Part shown: positions 61,073-64,000 of the stretch, one piece after another | Position numbering within the stretch: position 1 is the first letter of the stretch | Layout: the number at the start of each line of letters is the position of its first letter | NCBI RefSeq assembly: GCF_013744875.1 | Contig: NZ_CP059399.1 | Location: 3,410,001-3,474,000, forward strand | DNA: 64,000 nt | DNA from: Nocardia huaxiensis | Lineage (GTDB): Bacteria > Actinomycetota > Actinomycetes > Mycobacteriales > Mycobacteriaceae | Reading direction: 5' to 3' | The notes under the pieces: model-generated | The model's input: the letters and a program-made list of their open reading frames with translations, nothing else | Told to the model about the DNA's origin: nothing | The model's database searches: none | Program-made: the position numbers and the translations under genes

Positions 61073-61810
61073 TTGAATGCCGAACCTTCGATCCAGTCCA
61101 AGCTGCTCGACCTCGCCGCCGTCGACGCCGAACTGACCCGGATCGAGCATCGCCGCAAGGTGCTGCCCGAGGAGCAGGAGGTGCGCACGCTGGAGGCGGA
61201 GCGCACCGCCCGCAAGGACGCCGCCGTGAAGGTCGAGATCATCATCGACGACCTCGACCGCGACATCCGCAAGCTCGAGGGTGAGATCGACGCCGTCGCC
61301 AAGCGCGAACAGCGCGACCGCGGCCTGCTCACCGCCGGCACGGTCAATGCCAAGCAGCTCTCCGAACTGCAGCACGAGCTCGGCAGCCTGGAGCGTCGTC
61401 GCAAGGTCCTGGAAGACGATCTGATCGAGGTCATGGAGCGCCGCGAGGCCGCCGCCGCCGACCACGACCACGCCGGCGCCAATCTGGACCGCGCCGAACA
61501 GGATCTGGTCGACGCCGAACGCCGCCGCGACGAGGCCCTCGCCGATCTCGCTGTGGCACAACAGCGTTGCGATTCCGACCGCGCCGCCCTCACCGCCGTC
61601 TTCCCCGCCGATCTGCTCGCCGCCTACGACAAGCAGCGCACCGGCTACGGCGTCGGCGCCGCCCTGCTCCAGGCCCGCCGCTGCGGCGCCTGCCGCATCG
61701 AACTCGACCGCGGCGAGATCGCCCGCATCGCCAAGGCCGCCCCCGACGCGGTGGTCCGCTGCCCCGAATGCAACGCGATCCTGGTCCGCACCAAGCAGTC
61801 CGGGCTCTGA
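61073..61810 (+). CDS. Zinc-ribbon coiled-coil protein (Rv2229c-like)
   Basis: 245 residues from TTG 61073, with AGGAG 10 bases upstream. A long antiparallel coiled coil (residues 30-180, TRIEHRRKVLPEEQEVRTLE onwards) ends in a zinc ribbon CGACRIEL ... CPECNAIL. The length equals that of the mycobacterial homologue. It may act as an adaptor for nucleic acid binding; precise role unknown. It lies between Nif3 and the RNase H/phosphatase gene. Confidence 0.9.
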   Translation: MNAEPSIQSKLLDLAAVDAELTRIEHRRKVLPEEQEVRTLEAERTARKDAAVKVEIIIDDLDRDIRKLEGEIDAVAKREQRDRGLLTAGTVNAKQLSELQHELGSLERRRKVLEDDLIEVMERREAAAADHDHAGANLDRAEQDLVDAERRRDEALADLAVAQQRCDSDRAALTAVFPADLLAAYDKQRTGYGVGAALLQARRCGACRIELDRGEIARIAKAAPDAVVRCPECNAILVRTKQSGL

Positions 61811-61956
61811 GCCCCGGCCCCGCGCCCGCCCGGAGTGGCGCGCGGGGTATCCGCCCCGGCGCACGGTAGCGACGAATTCGCGATACGCGGTGGCGACACT
61901 GGAAAGCACGCGCATACCGGTCGTGGCCAAGACCGGTCGGCTATGAAGGGTGAGCG

Positions 61957-63165
61957 ATGGTGGACAAGGTGATCGTCGAAGCCGACGGCGGGTCGCGCGG
62001 GAACCCCGGACCGGCCGGATACGGCGCGGTGGTGTGGGATGACGGGCATGTGCGGGCGCTGGCCGAACGCAAGGAATTCCTCGGCGTCACCACCAACAAT
62101 GTCGCCGAATACCGGGGCCTCATAGCGGGTTTGGAGGCCGCGGCCGAACTCGGTGCGCGCGAGGTTTCCGTGCGCATGGACTCCAAGCTGGTCGTCGAGC
62201 AGATGTCCGGGCGCTGGAAGGTCAAGCACGAGGCCATGATTCCGCTGGCCGAGCGGGCCCGGCAGCTGGTCGCGGGCTTCGACCGGGTGAGCTTCGAGTG
62301 GATTCCGCGCAAGGAGAACAAGCACGCGGACAAGCTCGCCAATGAGGCCATGGACGACGCGCACCTCGTCGACGAGGTGCGAGAGGCGTTGCCGAAGAAC
62401 GAAACTCCGGCGACGACACCGGCACCGGTGGACGAACCCCAGCGCGGGGTTGCGGTCGAGCCGGTGACGCCACCGCAGCAGGCCGTGCCCGGTGGCACCA
62501 CCGGACCCGCACCGGGTGGCACCGCGTCGGCTCCCGGGTGGACCGGGGCCATGGGCAAGCCCACACGACTGCTGCTCCTTCGCCATGGGCAGACGGAATT
62601 GTCGGTGGAGCGGCGGTATTCGGGGCGGGGCAATCCGCCGCTGACCGCGCTCGGCCGGGAGCAGGCGGCGCGCGCGGCGAAAATGCTTGCGGCCAAGGGC
62701 GGTATCGCGGCCATCGTGTGTTCGCCGCTCGGGCGGGCCAAGGAAACCGCCGAGGCCGCCGGGCAGGCGCTGGGTGTGCCGGTGCGGGTGCTCGACGGGT
62801 TGATCGAGACGGATTTCGGTGCGTGGGAAGGGCTTACCTTCCTGGAGGCGCGGGAGCGGGATCCGGAACTGCACGACCGGTGGCTGGGGGACCCGTCGCT
62901 GGCGGCGCCCGGTGGCGAGAGCTTCGATCAGGTGCGGGAGCGGATCGAAGGCGTGCGGCGGGATCTCGTCGCACTGTATCCGGGCGCGAATGTGCTTGTG
63001 GTGAGCCATGTGACGCCGATCAAGACGCTGCTCCAGCTGGCCCTGGGTGTCGGGCCGTCGCTGCTGTACCGGTTGCATCTGGATCTGGCGTCGCTGTCCA
63101 TCGCGGAGTTCTATCCGGACGGCGGCGCGTCGGTGCGATTGGTGAACGACACCTCCTACCTGTGA
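61957..63165 (+). CDS. Bifunctional RNase HI / CobC-type phosphatase
   Basis: 402 residues in two enzymes. The RNase H part (1-145) has the acidic set in VEADGGSRGNPG, YRGLIAGLEAA, MDSKLVVEQM and KHADKLANEAMD. After a Pro/Thr-rich linker the histidine-phosphatase part (205-402) has LLLRHGQTELS, the Glu in GLIETDFGAWEG and the second His in VVSHVTPIK. Homologous to mycobacterial Rv2228c, which degrades RNA in hybrids and acts as an alpha-ribazole phosphatase. The linker is longer than in mycobacteria, giving about 40 more residues. Confidence 0.92.
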   Translation: MVDKVIVEADGGSRGNPGPAGYGAVVWDDGHVRALAERKEFLGVTTNNVAEYRGLIAGLEAAAELGAREVSVRMDSKLVVEQMSGRWKVKHEAMIPLAERARQLVAGFDRVSFEWIPRKENKHADKLANEAMDDAHLVDEVREALPKNETPATTPAPVDEPQRGVAVEPVTPPQQAVPGGTTGPAPGGTASAPGWTGAMGKPTRLLLLRHGQTELSVERRYSGRGNPPLTALGREQAARAAKMLAAKGGIAAIVCSPLGRAKETAEAAGQALGVPVRVLDGLIETDFGAWEGLTFLEARERDPELHDRWLGDPSLAAPGGESFDQVRERIEGVRRDLVALYPGANVLVVSHVTPIKTLLQLALGVGPSLLYRLHLDLASLSIAEFYPDGGASVRLVNDTSYL

Positions 63166-63249
63166 GCGTCTGAGCGGGCGCGAGCCCCGGCGGTTCGGCG
63201 TTTGTGCCGCTCGGGGCCGGGTATGCCGCCGTCACTGGAGGTGGCGGAC

Positions 63250-64000
63250 ATGCCCGAGCAGACCACGATCGAGCCGGGCGCGCCGGAGGGCCCGACGGAC
63301 CTGAAACGGCGCTCCTGGTGGTCGGTACTCAAACGCACGGCGGCGGAACTACTGGGCGACCGCATCACCGACTGGGCGGCCGCGCTCACGTATTACAGTG
63401 TGCTGTCGATCTTTCCGGCGCTGCTGGTGCTCACCGCCCTCCTCGGCCTGCTGGGCCCCGAGCCGACTCGGTCGTTGATCGACACCGTCAAGCAGATCGG
63501 GCCGGGCAGCGGCACCGACCTGCTGGTGTCCGCGATCACCGAACTCCAGGACGCCAAGCCGCTGGCCGGACCGCTCGCCATCATCGGTGTGCTGGTGGCG
63601 CTCTGGACGGCGTCGGGATACATCGGCGCGTTCATCCGCGCCGCCAATGACATCTACGAGGTGCGGGAGGGCCGCCCGCTCTGGAAACTGCTGCCCATGC
63701 GGTTCGGGCTGACCGTGCTGCTCATGCTGCTGCTGGCGGCGGTGCTGGTCGGCGTGGTGCTGACCGGCGCGCTCGCCGACCGCGTGGGGGAGTGGCTCGG
63801 CATGGGCGAAACCGCCGTGCGCGTCTGGGGTTTCGTGAAATGGCCGACGCTCGCGCTACTGGTCTCCCTGGCCTTCGCGCTGCTGTACTGGGCCGCCCCG
63901 AACGCCCGCCAGCCGGGCTTCCGCTGGCTCAGCCCCGGCAGTGTGCTGGCCGTGCTGGTGTGGCTGGCCGCCTCCGCCGGATTCACCGTCTACGCAACGA
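63250..64000 (+). CDS. YihY/BrkB-family membrane protein, 3' end outside the window
   Basis: The frame is open to the last base; 250 codons are visible. RITDWAAALTYYSVLSIFPALLVLTALLGLL is the family start, and GPLAIIGVLVALWTASGYIGAFIRAANDIYEV its signature block; four membrane helices are seen. It was once thought to be a tRNA-processing RNase BN but is now regarded as an envelope protein of unclear role. ATG 63250 has GGAGGTGG 5 bases upstream; ATG 63223 is a longer alternative. Confidence 0.9.
   Translation, partial: MPEQTTIEPGAPEGPTDLKRRSWWSVLKRTAAELLGDRITDWAAALTYYSVLSIFPALLVLTALLGLLGPEPTRSLIDTVKQIGPGSGTDLLVSAITELQDAKPLAGPLAIIGVLVALWTASGYIGAFIRAANDIYEVREGRPLWKLLPMRFGLTVLLMLLLAAVLVGVVLTGALADRVGEWLGMGETAVRVWGFVKWPTLALLVSLAFALLYWAAPNARQPGFRWLSPGSVLAVLVWLAASAGFTVYAT

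Overview
The window looks like chromosomal DNA of a mycolate-containing actinobacterium, most likely Nocardia or a close relative. The DNA is GC-rich, with nearly all third codon positions G or C. GTG and TTG starts are common and ATGA overlaps frequent. Regulators of the TetR, GntR, MarR, AraC/GlxA and SnoaL-type ECF families abound. A WS/DGAT acyltransferase, a PASTA kinase and the order cobD, SURF1, LMW-PTP ... cobC, Nif3, zinc-ribbon protein, RNase H/phosphatase match the Mycobacterium tuberculosis Rv2236c-Rv2228c neighbourhood as I remember it. No tRNA, rRNA, CRISPR array or intact insertion sequence was found.

Layout. 0-9.3 kb: end of a thiolase-like lipid-transfer protein; an FAD oxidoreductase paired with a SnoaL-type ECF sigma factor; a secreted serine hydrolase; an asparagine/aspartate catabolic operon (permease, asparaginase, aspartate ammonia-lyase) divergent from a GntR/FadR regulator. 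9.3-18.3 kb: WS/DGAT, TetR and GlxA regulators sharing a perfect palindrome, two alpha/beta hydrolases, a long-form GAPDH, a beta-propeller protein and a stand-alone LigD-type primase-polymerase. 18.3-20.7 kb: an accessory HTH-DUF5753 / DUF6879 module. 20.7-26.9 kb: VOC protein, a DoxX-like membrane protein and a PASTA kinase (both frameshifted as sequenced), an acyltransferase and a secreted cutinase-like esterase. 26.9-38.4 kb: MarR/SnoaL pair, 6-phosphogluconate dehydrogenase, an AraC regulator facing an alcohol-to-acyl-CoA operon (GMC oxidoreductase, aldehyde dehydrogenase, acyl-CoA ligase), and a second ligase/SDR operon led by a double-TetR protein.

39.7-53 kb: manganese-type ABC transporter, a 43-residue Cys-rich protein, envelope enzymes (SanA-like, SGNH hydrolase, acyltransferase 3), regulators, gamma-carbonic anhydrase, alanine dehydrogenase and a second SnoaL-type ECF sigma factor. 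52-64 kb: cobalamin/housekeeping block interrupted at 54.8-57.6 kb by a lower-GC island with an integrase remnant, a broken gene and toxin/immunity-like fragments; the window ends inside a YihY/BrkB membrane protein gene.

The most notable non-coding features are: matching ECF41-like promoters (TGTCA.. and CGT., 16-base spacer) in front of both sigma-factor units; a 42-base near-perfect palindrome forming the whole MarR/SnoaL divergent promoter and both start codons; a perfect 22-base palindrome between TetR and GlxA genes; three copies of a roughly 90-base intergenic palindromic repeat; and a structured leader that can hide the ribosome binding site of a 57-residue gene. No single large unknown system stands out; the best candidates for new biology are these compact regulatory arrangements, the DUF6879 module, and the two frameshifts that both fall in CCCCACA.
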